The position numbers and the translations under genes were made by a program. A model generated the notes under the pieces. It worked only from the letters and a program-made list of their open reading frames with translations, was not told the DNA's origin and made no database searches. A DNA stretch of 64,000 nucleotides from Fasciolopsis buskii (lineage: Eukaryota > Platyhelminthes > Trematoda > Plagiorchiida > Fasciolidae), in assembly GCA_008360955.1 (NCBI GenBank), contig LUCM01007482.1:123009-187008 (forward strand), in the 5' to 3' direction. Shown piece by piece: positions 11,749-24,263 of the stretch (within the stretch, counting starts at the first letter, position 1; every line of letters begins with the position of its first letter).

Positions 11749-12013
11749 GTAATATTATTTTTTATAAACACTTGATATTTCTAAGCTAATGCGCCGTTAT
11801 GTTTTGGGTGCAGGCAAAGGTCCTTTCATTGATGTAGTTGTTCAACATTACATTCGATAGCTTGGACACGTTTTGCTGTCCCTGCACATCTCTATTCATG
11901 ATGGGCAAGGCCGTAGTAGATAGTGCGACGGTTAGGCCATGACTGGCGGAGTAAATCCTTCGGTCTTGTGCTCGAACAGCAAACGGATTAAAGCATAGGA
12001 GTAATCACAGTGG

Positions 12014-12700
12014 GAAGCAAATGTGGTGGTGATCTACTCCAATGCATGCAGCATCAGAAGAAAATGGGAGGAACTGGTGATGACAGCCAACGCAAGTAAA
12101 GCACAGATATTTGAAACTGCTGAGAGGTGGCTGACTGAAACTGGCCGCATTCCACAAGGATTGGGAAAACAACACAATGTCTATAGGCATGACAGAGGTA
12201 GAGGCACTGTTGGAGGTGAGGTGGTACTATTCATTAGGCAGGGATTGTTCCACAAGGAGTCTGAAGTGTAAATTAAATACATTGAATGCGCAATTATATG
12301 CTGTTATTTCGGGAGCGCAGGGGTGCAGGACTGTCACTGTATGCATGTATAGGGCTGCATCCTCCGAGGGGTCTGACAACATCCAGCTAACTCAGACATT
12401 GAGAAGCACTGTGACCAGCGCGGTTTCCATTCTCATGGCTGGGGAATGTAACATCCCTGGGATGGAATGGAATGCAAAAGTCGTGCGCAGGGTAGGGTTG
12501 AGAAAACCTTCTTGCAGTGGCTGCGTCAAGGCGTCGTGGTGCAGCAGGTCAAAATGAAAACTAGGTACAGAACTAGGCATAGCCTACCGCTTATCAACCT
12601 AGTCATCACCAGATATGGAAACGATGTAGACGGACTAGTTTGATGCTCCACTGGGTAAGAATGATCACGTGACACTGAGGTTCACACCCCGACTGACTCG
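12014..12700 (+). pseudogene. CR1-type apurinic endonuclease domain
   Basis: The frame at 12,023-12,271 reads VVIYSNACSIRRKWEEL, then AERWLTETG and GGEVVLFIRQGL. This is the N-terminal half of the endonuclease (usual pattern: YTNARSL.NK..EL, TE.WL, GGG..L.VR..L). A frameshift leads to 12,177-12,557, with AVISGAQGCRTVTVCMYR and MAGECNIPGMEW, corresponding to the YR..S region and the GDFN.P.I.W catalytic motif with Asp to Glu and Phe to Cys changes. Near 12,590-12,680, NLVITRYGNDVD and a DHVTL-like sequence match the SDH region. The intact enzyme nicks target DNA to prime reverse transcription. Confidence 0.88.
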
Positions 12701-13048
12701 TCAGTGCACGCGTCACCGACCGTCTAAACTTCGGCACGCTGGATGTTCGAGAGATCCTGTCGAGGGCGGCTCAACTCGATCGGGAAACTAAGGATAGCAT
12801 GGACGTGGAGGAAGGGTGGATAAAAACTAAATGTAATTTCCACCAGCTGGAGGGTGTCTAAGTGCCCATAGAGAATGGTGACAGAAGCGGAAACCCGGAC
12901 TGGTGGACACCAGCAGCTCGATGAGCAATTAGAAAGCAAGACCGATAGTGACAAGTTTATCAGGAACTAGGGAACAAAGAAGTATGAAAACTTTATGCAA
13001 GATTTCGGAATGTAGCATTAAAGATCCAACGGAGGTCTAAGAAAGCCT

Positions 13049-14580
13049 TTGATTCAGCAGTCTAAACGAATTCCAAGAGGTGTGTTCAGTCGAACAACGC
13101 ACTCAGCAATTGATTGGGTAGGCTTACCCTGGACGATGGGAGTGATGCTGACGACAAATGAAGTAATTCGAAAGCGCTGGGCGAGTACTTCCAAAAATAA
13201 TAGAAATAAAGTTGGTAATCTACAGCGAACGGACGCTCCGGATATCCCTCTACTGACAAAGTCAGTGGGAGGAACTGGCAAAGTGCGGTAGAGTCTGAAA
13301 AGAAATAAAACAGCAGGTCCCGAAGGTATAAATGCAGGCACCGTAGAGACACTAGCGGATAATGTTAGCCGAAATGTGCATAATTTTTTCAAGTCATGTT
13401 AAAGCAGAGGAAGATAGTAGCGGACTGGATGTTAGCAGCAGTATTAGACATTCACAAGAGTGGTCAGCGATCAGCTGACCTGACATTTAGACTATTTAGG
13501 CATTTCGAGGTAATCAAGAAGCATATACGCAAGCATCTAACAGAGCAGAGTCTGTTATACAAGGCCCAAAACAGTTTCCTGGAAGACGGATCATGCGTTG
13601 CTTAGTTGAGGTGACGGCTAAGTTGGATGAAGGAAAGTTGATTGAACTGTGTTACCTTGACTTTAGCAAGACCTCTGATTTAGTCAAAATGCTAATGCAC
13701 AAGCTGGGCACGTTCGGGTTGTCCGGTGAATTACACTACTGGGTGATGGACGACCTAAGAAATAGGGGTAGGGTTAGTGTTAGGGTGGGTAACAAGAATG
13801 TTGTGCGGAGAGGCCTAACCAGCAGTTTTTCCCAAGGATCAGTTTTGGGTCTCCTTTGGCTTCTTCTGCAAGTAGATGGATTGTCACTGTTGATAGAACT
13901 TCCGCGTTTCATCTTTGTGGACGATGCAGAAGTGACAGGTGATGGTGATGGAGCGAATCTGGCGGGGGATTTAGAGAATGAAATTAATTGGGCTATCAAT
14001 TGGAACGTTCCACTGAGTGAGGGTAACCCGCTCGTTCTAGTCTCGGGAAGAATAATAGTAGAAGCAGAACGGCGATTATGGTTAATAAAAACCACGGAAT
14101 AAAAGTGAATGAAGAATGTAAGTGGGCAGAGCAATGTAAAGTGGCTACAAGCACAAATCGTAGAAAACGTTTTTGGCTTGGGTCTTCTGTCTCGTGTTGG
14201 AAGACGAAAGGTTTTATTTCCCTTTATAAGGCAGTTGTCTGATCCTTATTCCCAACGAAGGATTCTACCTGTTTAGAACAGGTTCAAGGGCTAGCAATGC
14301 GAAACGTAAAGGGGTAAGCAAAGATGATCTACCAAACGAGATTAAAAGGTATGAACTTAGACCAAAGGGGGGTGCCATTGGGATGCTTAGGATGTTAAAT
14401 GGTCAGACGGCGATGAAAGCAGAGAATATGTTTGTGCAATTTACTGAACTAAGGTCTAGGAGCGCAGTGAGCAAGAAGTACAAAGAAGCTTCTTCACTAC
14501 CAGGGTAGATAACACGTGGAACAGTTTGAACGAGGAGTTGGCGCAGCGTAATTAGTAAAACCTTTTAAGACTCTGCTCAA
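13049..14580 (+). pseudogene. CR1-type reverse transcriptase
   Basis: Around 13,300 the frame reads NKTAGPEGINAGTVETLA, the CR1 RT entry motif (usual: NK..GPDGI....L). The 169-codon open segment 13,593-14,102 has EVTAKLDEGKLIELCYLDF then SKTSDLV (motif A, degenerate), MHKLGTFGLSGELHYWV, FSQGSVLGLLWLL (usual VPQGSVLGPLLFL) and RFIFVDDAEV. The catalytic FVDD lies at 13,914-13,925. Downstream, SLYKAVV and other thumb-region pieces reach about 14,580. The open stretch of 169 codons is the longest in this element, but flanking frameshifts show that it is dead. Confidence 0.88.
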
Positions 14581-14639
14581 AGAAAAATAGGATGAGGTAG
14601 GGAAATAGGGGTTAAACAGAATAGGATAGTCACGAGTGT

Positions 14640-15380
14640 GTCGTCGATTTGCATGTCATGGTAACCTTCTCTCGCCGTGCGGGTGAGGTGAGTGTTTTCC
14701 ATTTTTACTTGTAGCTGGGACCACGCCGCTGGAACGAAGATGCAGCCATGATAACACTTCTAGGGGTGGGTGATATTTTGCTCATACCATCTGAATGTTT
14801 CTGGACGCTCGTTTGGCCATTCAGATCGTTTCTGTCCTGAGCCAAATGAAATGAACTGACTGGATTTAAAAACCTGAAGAAGTTCTCACCGGTTTTGGCA
14901 TTCGTTGGTGCTTCTCTCCTTTCTAATTTTAGACCAAAAGATGAGATATTTCTTTATAGAGAGGACATTAAACCTCGATCAGCTCATTTACACCGCAATG
15001 ACGAGGACATACACCAATAAGAACATTCATCTGATTGTTCCTTTATGGATCGAATGAATCACTCGTTATCGGTCACTTGCGCTGGCCTCGTGTGAATCCT
15101 TATTGGGTTTGATCGTTAAAGGCATTAGTTTTGAAAAGCCATGAATACAAGACTGGTTAGAAGTAAACAGTGGCTACGTTGTGATGCCAAGGAATTTTTG
15201 GATTTCCGGTTTCTCATTTCCAAGAAACTCCCCGTAAATCTTCTAAGGTTTTGGGAACCAATAAAGAAAGTTTTATCGTGGAATAGGCAAACTGGTGAAC
15301 TCACCAGTTTGAGCTGCGCAGGTAGAGACCGAACCTGAAATCGAGCGAGAAAACTCCCAGAACTGACAGCCATCTTTTGT
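14640..15380. other. No recognisable gene
   Basis: Short overlapping open frames occur on both strands at 15,125-15,373 and match nothing known. No repeat structure was noticed. Confidence 0.4.
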
Positions 15381-15394
15381 TACTGAAATATCAG

Positions 15395-15560
15395 TGCACT
15401 TTGTTTCCTGGAACGGGCCGTAGACTGTAGAGGGCTGCCAATTGGTGAAACTGATCGGTGGTGGGAAGCATCGTGAGTTCGTTGGTCATTGTAAATTTTA
15501 GATGATTTCGTCGTTCTGGTTGCTGAGCTTGGCGTTTAGGTAGTAGACTTCTCATCACCA
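15395..15560 (-). repeat. SINE-like repeat, family A, degraded copy
   Basis: On the minus strand, TTCCCACCACCGATCAG, a spacer, CAATTGGCAGCCCTCTAC and CCCGTTCCAGGAAA align with the body of the tRNA-derived repeat at 58,980-59,125 (minus) and with 33,360-33,485 (plus). The internal promoter boxes are mutated here. The shared block is about 70 bp, with roughly three-quarters of positions matching by eye. Confidence 0.6.
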
Positions 15561-15809
15561 GTTGAGGTTGCGCAATGGTTCTGTCAACACGCAAGCTGAT
15601 TCCCGCTCAATCGCACCTAGCGAAACGCCTTTTGGGACAACCTATTAGGCAACTATTATTAGTTTCTGGTCTCGCGATGTTGGCACTATTCATACGGTGC
15701 GATTAACACCTTTACTTCTAACTTACGAGGTTTTTCCGCTCACCAGGAAATTGTCACAATTCACACTGCCGCCGAAGTCCTATTTGATAAACGCCCATTT
15801 TAGCTGTCG

Positions 15810-15834
15810 GAACGGTTTGATGTATAAACCGTTC
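15810..15834. repeat. Perfect 9-bp inverted repeat (hairpin)
   Basis: GAACGGTTT, a 7-nt loop, then AAACCGTTC. It sits in a region without a recognised gene. It may be chance or the relic of a palindromic element end. Confidence 0.6.
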
Positions 15835-16049
15835 TTATGGGTTAGGATCAACGTGTTTCTTCAACGGCCTTGGTCACCTATGGCTAACTGGTGTGTTTTT
15901 AACCCCGCTGGTACGACGTTTCAGCCCTTTCGAAGATCATTGACTTAGTGATTGCAGCATCGCTCAAGCCAAACATCAGTTTTTCAGGATCGAGGGTCAA
16001 TTTATCGGAAGTCAGGTGCAAACGCAAAAGTCTATTTGCCGGTTCATGG

Positions 16050-16310
16050 TCGTCGAAGGGATCCAGAATCGAGGTCAAACGTTCACACACGATGGCACCA
16101 TTTTTCAGGGCCGCAGAAGAGTACGAACCTCATGGATGGATAACTGAATGTCATGCCGACACTACAGAAGTAGCAAGTTGGTGTGTGCTAATCCAGCCTT
16201 CCACGTGCGAGGAGACTCCTTGGATTATATGAAACTACTTTATGAGATTAAACTTCCCAGGTAGCTACATTCACCTAATTTAGCTAATTCGGCGGCCACA
16301 GCGGTATTAA
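16050..16310 (-). pseudogene. RTE-like RT thumb fragment
   Basis: The minus strand near 16,270-16,240 encodes ECSYLGSLIS, and near 16,165-16,120 CRHDIQLSIHEVRT. These match the SYLGS.I and RRHDI.LSIKGRV landmarks found downstream of RT in flatworm RTE-like elements. Between them lies KAGLAHTNLLLL (usual: KARLAFTNLRHLW). The fragment lacks the catalytic palm. The adjacent minus frame 15,899-16,090 is open but not recognisable. Confidence 0.75.
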
Positions 16311-19300
16311 AACAGTTTTCTATTGTGACATTGTACATAAGGCTAGATGGATTTTTATTTCCCGTCGAGTTCTCATTCTCTGATCAGTTTTGCGTTAGTG
16401 TATTTAAACCAGAACATAATTGTAGAAGCCTAAGCACGAATGCACGAAACAACCCTCGATTTGATACATGTGCCTAAAGATCCACGGGAGTTCATCACAG
16501 GCAAAGTTATTTCAGAGTAGATTAATTGTTGCTGACAAACATGAAATCGAATCGAACTAATCTGGGTGCTCCTTCAGCGCAAACCCGACTGGATATCCGG
16601 GTCCAACGTGGACTGCTACCGAGCTGAAATGAGTATGGTTGTTCCACATGATTAACAATGTCATTTTTTCTACCAAGGTCCTCCCAAATGAATTGCTGGA
16701 GCCACAAACAGCAATGTGTGCGTGACCAATAAACCTGTGAATCGCAGTTGTTTTTGCCGATGACTGCATGATGAGATTTAATCAGTGGCATCAAGCTTGC
16801 CAATTTGGAAATTAGCCTAGTGAACTCCTGGCGGAATCGAATTCGGTGCAAGAACAGCGAACATCTGAGACAATGATTTGGGATCTTTGGTGCAAGATGG
16901 TGCCTTTTGATAGAGATGCACCTAAACAATCCCAGTTTGTGGCACATCAGTAAACTGCTGTACTACCTTTGTGAGCGGCTGAAGGGTTTTAAAAAATTAC
17001 GAGGAAAATAAATGCCAGGGGCCTCCATCGGGTTAACTGGTCTTTGGTAATTTGTCTACGGGAGTTCACTAAAATCTGATTCCAAACAACAATGGACAGC
17101 GCACGGAGCCTACGTCCTTATGGTCAACGGCATCCGTGGGAGAAGGGTTCACCGGACATCTAGGATGCATAGTCTCATCCGAAGGGCGGATGAACGGAGC
17201 TATCAGTCACTGGTCCCTGGTGAGTTACGTGAACTTCAGGTCGTCCTACTATCCTTATGTCTCTTAAGTCAACCGTCTACTTCGGTCTGGGTATCCGAAG
17301 TGTATCATGCTCAGAGAGGGAACATGAACTCTGATGAAGTGAGGGTACACAATGAAAGAACTACCAAATGTGGTGAACTCTGCAACATGTTTCTTTTTCT
17401 TCAGTCTTTCTCACTCAGTATTTTAGTTCTACTCCTTGATTTCGATAGCATAAGACCTATATTAATATTTAATCCAAATGTATGCATAAATACCCTAATA
17501 ATTATTTGCGTTGCGCTAATTTTCCAACCACTATGTTGTCAAAATGACCCGATTATCTCTAGATCACCTAGCCAAACTGTGATCGAACAATTACTGAATG
17601 ACTGGACGAGAAGCGTCCAGCATAACAAGGACTCAAAAGGCCTGGTAACATGAAGCTGCATATCGTGCACGTCGAATACATAACAGATTATTCAAAAGAC
17701 TCTCGATATATATTGCATCGGTGAATTCTTAAGGGTAGAAGTATAGCGAAATCAGGTCACAAAAATGAATATTTCTACCTACAGAGGATTCACTGGACGA
17801 ACAGTCTCGCCGAATTTATTGAAAAATGATCCATATAGCTGTAGGTCAGAATTTCTATGCACAAATGAAAAGAGAACTGGAAATCAAAAAACAAGACATC
17901 CTTTATTGAATTTGGACATGAATCAACAATTTTTGTTCCAATAAAAGCTGAAGGTCGTGACGTGGACTATAACACCGCCAGTTTTTTGGCACTGTTTCTC
18001 GACCCCATCAGCTCTCAACCGAATTGTAAGTGTCGTAATTTAAAGCACATGGGCAATACCAAGGACACTGGCGTGTGACCATTCGTCCGGTCACCGTGCC
18101 AGGTTCTCACCAAAAGACCCGGCAACCACAGATATTGATGTGATGAATTTCCCATTCTTAAGTAGCCTCAAACTATCGCCTATTATCCCATCGGCTATCG
18201 TCCAGTGGCGATGCACGACGTTTGGCGGCCTCGGGCAGCTTCTAGCAACACCTGATTAGAAGCAAACCAACACGCACTTCTGTCCAAGGTATACTGTAAA
18301 CGGATATGCAACGTATACACCGGCGTGATATTATACATATACATCACGAATACCTGCTATCCACACATGCTGTACGCGAGTCTGCATAGCGCGATTTTCT
18401 GCCATAATGCTTATGGAGGAAACAACTTCCTGTGAAGAGATAAAATAAGGGGTTCTATAGCATTTTAAAAATTTCGAAATCCGATTTCCTGTCTCACAAA
18501 CACCATGAAAAGATCGGATTATATTTCTAAGTAGCATCGTACGCGAATGAGAGAACAAGATTTCCGCAGAATCACACGACCGGCTTCGCTGTTATCATAA
18601 CTCGTTATCACAACACGTATCTTGATGCTTCCCTGTTTTCTCACTTTCAGATTTGAAAAGAAATCTATCTGATCGAAAATGGTTGTCTACCTATTGCTAA
18701 CTCAACGAGTCGTGCGGTCAGAAAATACTGCAGGAACTTCCATTCCCGACTTGACCAGAACGATGACCTGTACTGTGTTAGACGAGCGCGCGTTTTGAAT
18801 TTACGGTTGACAGAAATAGTGGAGATCTTGCACAAAGAAAGACTTATTCCCTTAGCAATGACAGTCAAGGGGAGCAAGGAATTCGAACGAGTTCGACCAG
18901 GATTAAGAATAATTAATTTACATCTGGTTGTTAACACCACGCAAAAGAGTGAACAAATGGCAAACATTGCTTGTTTTTTCATGTGATGAATGTACAAGCA
19001 GATTTGTTCGTGGTGTGTCTAATTGCCCGTCCAAATTTAGGTCTTTCCAAATTTTCATGCCTCATTAGCTGACCAAAAATGCAAATGAATACAAAAAGGA
19101 AACTGGAAAGCCCTCCGCCCACTTAATGCACTTTACCTCGTTATATTTTCTCATTCCTCTCTCCTTATATTTCTACATTGTGTCCATCTCGTTGGATAAA
19201 TGGGCAAGGAGTGTCACACCGTTTGACCTTGAACTGAGAATGAACATCACCAAATCATATGACGGCGGCAATTTGTTTGATTCTGATTGTGAAATCCCGT

Positions 19301-20090
19301 GTTGTGAGCACACATGCTACCTACCATATCTAGAATTCTGCCAACTGTGACCAAGCTCAGTGATGCATGCAAAGCGAATTAGCATTAGGTAAGATACCTT
19401 TGGAAGAAAGGATGTAACGACGGAATCTTGCTCTGATCGTTGTAGACCCTAGATAGAATGCTTCGGGTCTTGAAACAAACTAGGGATGTCACAAAACCTA
19501 ATTCATTTCCCTGTTTTTTAATAGACCTTCCTGCCACAATATGAGAAAAATCAAGTTAACTTTCCCTTTAATAGAACACTAACCTCTCACTAATCTAGTT
19601 ATTGTAGAAGGGCCACGTCGTCATCTGATGTGGTTGAAACTTTCTAACCTGTCGGGAAGACCTAGTTTAGTCAGGTAGATGAAATTCATAAGGGATATCT
19701 CTCGTTGGATAATAAATGGAATTTAATTCTTCTGAAAATGTATTCCATGAGAAATCAGCATTCGAGAATCGCGCAAAATTTATTAACGATGCGAAAAGAT
19801 TCAGTGTGGAGTGCTGATCGTCAGCAAACTTTCGACAACTACCCATGGTAGTCTAAAGTGCATTGCGTTCTATTCATATTCCTTTAAAATTAGCACTGAG
19901 CACTTTGAGAAAACACAAGTTGGCGAACAGGCTCGTTTTCAGTGATTCGTACTCATACCATTACATCACTATATATATATCTTGATAAAAAATTTTTACT
20001 ATAAGAAGGATTGGATTAGTCAGATACAAATATGCGTGGGGAAAAGATTTGTGGTGTTACATGCATAACCTGAATACACAAGAAAGTGTT
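16311..20090. other. No recognisable gene
   Basis: The longest open frame is 17,120-17,653 (+), 177 codons: a basic N-terminus, then a hydrophobic region with SILVLLLDF and LIIICVALIF. It starts with no clear promoter context, and the hydrophobic part comes from AT-rich sequence, so I do not call it a gene. The minus frame 16,522-16,947 (141 codons) is also unrecognised. A short TA run lies near 19,970. No RNA gene was seen. Confidence 0.4.
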
Positions 20091-20093
20091 GCG

Positions 20094-20507
20094 TTAATTG
20101 TTTTGCTGTCTAGGGTTTGTATTGGGACGGAGGGTGGGCCAAGGGAGTTGAAGCGCAACCACAAATTGTTTTTGAGAACAAAGTGGAGGATTGTGAAGAC
20201 CGATTGCGACAGCTTCCGCAGTACTCAACAGGCGACACTTTGCCAACCTGGATTGTTGACCTCTGACCTTATACAGGGTTCGGAAAGCTTGCGTCACATT
20301 CACGGTGTGGTTAGTCTGTGCTTGATGTGAAACGACTGCGCAACTAAGTGACTTAATTGTTCCAGTGCCCAACCATGCAGGGTGGTGCACACGGATGCGT
20401 CCAGACAAGCGCCTGGTCGTGAGGCCGATGCACATTGTCCCACAGGAACATGTGAATGAATAGATACAAAACGAGGCTGCAGAATCAGGGACTTTGTCTT
20501 CAACCAT
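20094..20507 (-). pseudogene. GIY-YIG endonuclease domain of Penelope-like element
   Basis: The 137-codon minus frame reads FCIYSFTCSCGTMCIGLTTR, then RLSGRIRVHHPAWL. It matches the Penelope GIY-YIG pattern, including the CxC zinc-type motif and the H.PAWL tail. In the YIG half Tyr is replaced by Cys (MCIG for MYIG), which may impair catalysis. The C-terminal segment has TEAVAIGLHNPPLCSQKQF and then the LPWPTL tail. It is joined to the RT body by one frameshift near 20,510. Confidence 0.93.
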
Positions 20508-20509
20508 AA

Positions 20510-21403
20510 TGACACTACGGGGTGGGATTTGAACAGGATACGAAGCTTGGCTGCGTAGAATGTCTTATTGATAGCGCTAGTCAGTCTTCGTCGCGCTATT
20601 TCTGCTAGCGTGTCACCTTTGAATGGCAGAGATATGCATACTGGCTTTCTCTCCACCGTCGCCCTCCTAGGAACTTCCTGTTCTGTCTCCAACATCTTGT
20701 CGATTAATCTAATTGGGAAACCATTTTCAGTGAATACTCTTCTGATCGTCTGCAGTTCAGCTTCAAGAGTATCTTCTGTGCATATTCTTTTTGCCCTGGC
20801 AATCAAACATCTAATTAAGTTCCTCTTCACATTAAGAGGTACAAAGCTGTGGAAGTTGATGTCTTGCCCATTCCATGTGGCTTTCCTGTGTACTGATCTC
20901 CGAATTGAGCCGTCTTCTCGACGAATTAGTCGTACATCTAAGAAAGCTATTTCACAGTTCATCTCCATCGCTGCTGTGAATTTCAAATTTGCGTGAGCCG
21001 AGTTGAGCACATTCAACAGTTGTTTAGTTTTCGTCGAGGGGTTGAGTACACAGAAGATGTCATCCACATAACGCTTGTATAAGTAGAGCGATTGTATTGA
21101 CGACTCGAGCGGTCCACGTTCCAGCTTTGCCATGAAAATGTCAGCTAGTAGCGGACCGAGTGGGGATCCCATTGCTACGCCGTCCTTTTGACGGCAAATT
21201 TGATTATTGAATTTAAATTGGACGTTGTAGGTACAAAAGAACAATAGTTGTTTCAAGTCTGCTATCGGAAGACTTGTCGCTAAGCCATTGTTCTCCATGT
21301 AGTCACAGAGGTTTTCGATTGTCTCCGTGATCGGAACGTTGGTAAAAAGGGCGGTGACGTCTAAAGAAAGCATCCTTCGTCCCTTCATATTTAGTTCTTT
21401 CAC
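20510..21403 (-). pseudogene. Penelope-like RT, catalytic body
   Basis: A 367-codon minus frame runs from 21,403 to 20,300; its last part, below about 20,510, is out of frame with the endonuclease. It holds MLSLDVTALFTNVPI (residues 11-25, motif A with catalytic Asp), DGVAMGSPLGPLLADIFM (74-91, motif B) and RYVDDIF (111-117, motif C, codons 21,059-21,070). CEIAFLDVRL and RNLIRCLIARAKRIC follow. All three catalytic aspartates are present. The apparent Met start is internal; the true protein continues upstream through the frameshift. An intact copy would copy RNA by target-primed reverse transcription. Confidence 0.95.
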
Positions 21404-21416
21404 GGAATCGATAAGC

Positions 21417-21810
21417 TCAAATGTGTCTCTGAGACTGTTTCGCTACCTTCTGTCTAACGGGTTCCAGTAACCTAGCTAACCATTTTGCCACAGCGTGGTA
21501 CGGCGAATTGCACATGTCGAGAATAGGCCTCTTAGGTACTCCATTTTTATGTAATTTGGGTAGGCCGTACAATCTCGGAATAGTAGCTCCCGTAGGCCGA
21601 ATTTGTTCGAATGTCGTCGAATCAATGATATCCCTTTGTCTTAGTCGTCTCAAGATACTAGACAACGATTTTTCTATCTGATGCGTCTTATCATTCTCCT
21701 TCGCCATTTTTGCGAATTTTGATTTGTCATTCAGAATGGCTTCCATTTTCGTTACATAGTCAGACCTGTTCAGGAGAACTATGCATGCACCCTTATCTAG
21801 TCTTCATAAC
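21417..21810 (-). pseudogene. Penelope-like RT, N-terminal part
   Basis: Near 21,800 the minus strand reads LDKGACIVLLNRSDYVTKME, the Penelope pre-RT motif (usual: DKG...V..D..DY..KM). The 109-codon open frame 21,746-21,417 includes LYGLPKLHKNGVPKRPIL, the signature block of Penelope-like RTs, then SPYHAVAKWLARLLEPV. The frame is lost near 21,417 and resumes in the next frame at 21,403, a single frameshift. Confidence 0.93.
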
Positions 21811-21900
21811 ATGATGACTGCATTTTTCTGCAGTTCTCTTAACCGTCTCTCATGTTCTGGCTTTAATAACCCACTCGTTGTATGTCTAGCGCCATGATAT

Positions 21901-24263
21901 TCATATTCGTTCAGTGTGGATTCGAAATCTGCCCACGGCACGGCGGAAATGGACTGGGGATGCGACCAAAAGGGAAAGGTTAGGACAACTTAATGGTGTT
22001 TAAATGGTGCCGACAGCTATTTATTGCAGACCTATCCGTGCCACATTTATTATTCTTATTTTTGGAACAAACCGGAAAAGGTGAAAAACTTAGGCCCTAT
22101 CGTATTGCAGTCTGCAATGAGCACCTGGGTCACAAGGTCCAAAGGATACAACTCACTACTGTTTTGTGGACTTAGGCTTTCGGTTATATCGAACGTTTGC
22201 GAGTTATAATGAAACACAAAGTGACCCTCAAGCCGAATGCTTTGCGGGTTTCACGGAACGGTGTACCTGTTAGATGTGAATTTTCGCGTCATTCAAGGGA
22301 GCTTAGGTATGGAGCGAGAGGTCTATCGTTCAACGACGCATGCGAAAGTGTGATGAAATCGTCATAGGTAATCAGGATTCCATAAAAGATTCCCAGAAAT
22401 TCGCTGTGCGCGACAGGCTGACAGATGATGCTGCATTTAGTAGGCCTTTTTAAATACATAGCTGAATACCATGTGGGCTCGATGAGAAGCAATTAAGCGT
22501 GGAGTTCATCTATGCCTGAATCAAAGCAAACAGTTTTCAAGAACCCATCTGGTTTTAGGTTCTACTCAGAGTAACTAATTCGTGAGCGACATGAGCTCTT
22601 CGCGCTACGTCGGTTCCTTCTTCTGTCCAGGCAAAAATATTTGCAAGCCAACATAAACATCGAATGAACCATCTGGTGCATACAGTATTTTAGTTTTGGC
22701 TAATTGACTTCCAAGTCATCTGTTGGTGACGACCACTTGGCATTCAACGCACGATCCCTAGTCAGACCTGGAGAAAGGGAATCACACAAAGGAGTCCTTT
22801 TCAGGGGCAAAGGGAGATGAGACATTTCTCCTAGCTTCGACTTGCTAATCGACATTCCCTTCTATCTTCCGTTCCCGATAGCTATGAAGAGAACATCCAG
22901 ATTGAACAGATAAAAAGTTCATTTTTTAGACCAAAACAAACTTTCTATGTTAGTTTCTTGATATCAGTATGTAATTGTCGAATAACTAACTCACTAGTTA
23001 ATTTAATCCAGGGATACCGAATGAATTTCCCATGTGGCTTTTTCCCTTAGGTTACCGATAGACGCAATCCGTGTGGTGTGTGTCTATTGGTGTTGATCAC
23101 TGACTAGGATAGCGAGCATGACGATTCGACATCTACTATTCTTAGAGGTGCAGATCTTAACTAATAGATAATCTTTAATTATTGAATTGTACTTCCTTGT
23201 TCTGAAACAACAACACAAAATGCTGCCTGGAACGACGACTCCGGTACAGTTTGACGGCCAAGTGATACGGAAACCGATGTGTGAGCTTTTGAACACCGGA
23301 GATTTGTGTCCTCCCATTTTTGACAAGTCATACCCTTTGGATTGCTATATCATACTTTTAAAAAGCCCGGAGCCACTGATCCGTTTAAATGGATAAAAAT
23401 TCGGTCACTGGATATTTTCACCTGCTATGCGACGGTACCCATCACATCTTTTTCCATCCCATTTATTTGCGAAGCGACTGGTCAGCCAAACGACAGAATG
23501 ACCAATCTTTGCGCTAAAATAAGAGCTATCTCGTAAACGCTATCTTGCCATCTCACCATATGTCAGGTAAATAAAATTGTGAGTTATAGAGGATATGATT
23601 ATGTTGGCACTACCCAGTTCATCATTAGGACACAACGGAAGCTATTTCTTTCCTGCTGGAAATTTTCAGATTTCTGATTTGGTGATTCCACTCATATCGA
23701 CTTTGAGAATATAACAGAACGAACCTGAGAAGGGCGAACGATCACAACTTACAATTGCAAAGTAAGGATAATGTCTTCGATGCGTAGGCCAATGTTGTGA
23801 GTTCCACATCTCAGTGATATTTGCTGCACCGGATCCAAGCAACTGAAAAACTATTTGTATGGGGGTTTCCAGAATCATATGGTTTATTCGGACATATACT
23901 GTTCTGTATTGCTGACTTCAAAAACGTTTTCATAATGGGTAAAACAAGGATTGCTTTGGCAGTCTCCCGTAAATGCTTATTTAAAATTGTATATTTTAAT
24001 GTTCTTTTTACCTGTTAGCATAAAAACGGAACTCATCAACTAATTTATGCTATTTAAAATAAGCTGGAGGAAGGGGCAAAAGGCATATTCGTAAACTCAA
24101 TGCATATTGTCGTCAAAGTGTATGTTCATTTCAAATGACATGATAGGGTTTATCACATAAAAACCGTAACGCATGAATTATGGTGATTCTCACATCCTTT
24201 TGATAGCTCGGTTAAACATTGGTGTAAATAAATCCAAGGTCTTATTGCTGGAATACGTACTAG
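21901..24263. other. No recognisable gene
   Basis: Short open frames only. The segment 23,187-23,396 (+) has LPGTTTPVQFDGQVIRKPM and CPPIFDKSYPLDCY, which looks somewhat protein-like, but no convincing splice sites were found. Nothing else was recognised. Confidence 0.4.

Larger units (their letters stand above)
12000..14620 (+). mobile_element. CR1-like non-LTR retrotransposon, full-span but degenerate
   Basis: The plus strand carries a CR1-type endonuclease (about 12,014-12,700), a linker (12,700-13,300), RT (13,300-14,130) and a thumb/C-terminal part (14,130-14,580), all in the right order. Many frameshifts and stops interrupt it, so it is an old, dead copy. It differs from the RTE-like elements in this window by its endonuclease motifs and by the GVPQGSVLG-type RT block. 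No 3' tail or target-site duplication was identified. The nearest named relatives I know are the CR1-like elements of schistosomes; I do not assign a family name. Confidence 0.9.
20090..21900 (-). mobile_element. Penelope-like retroelement with GIY-YIG endonuclease, nearly full coding span
   Basis: The minus strand carries, in order, an N-terminal RT part (21,800-21,417), the main RT body (21,403-20,510) and a GIY-YIG endonuclease (20,507-20,094). Only about three frame breaks separate them, so this is the youngest-looking autonomous element in the window. The RT plus C-terminal GIY-YIG architecture defines endonuclease-positive Penelope-like elements. No flanking pLTR was identified, and the extreme 5' end above 21,900 is degenerate. 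Confidence 0.95.

Noticed and set aside
13755..13800. Telomere-like GGGTTAG words suggesting an interstitial telomere
   Set aside because: The stretch encodes part of the CR1 RT (RVSVRVGNKN region) and does not form a regular tandem array.
17120..17653. 177-codon open frame as a membrane protein gene
   Set aside because: The hydrophobic part comes from AT-rich sequence; no recognised family, promoter or splice context.
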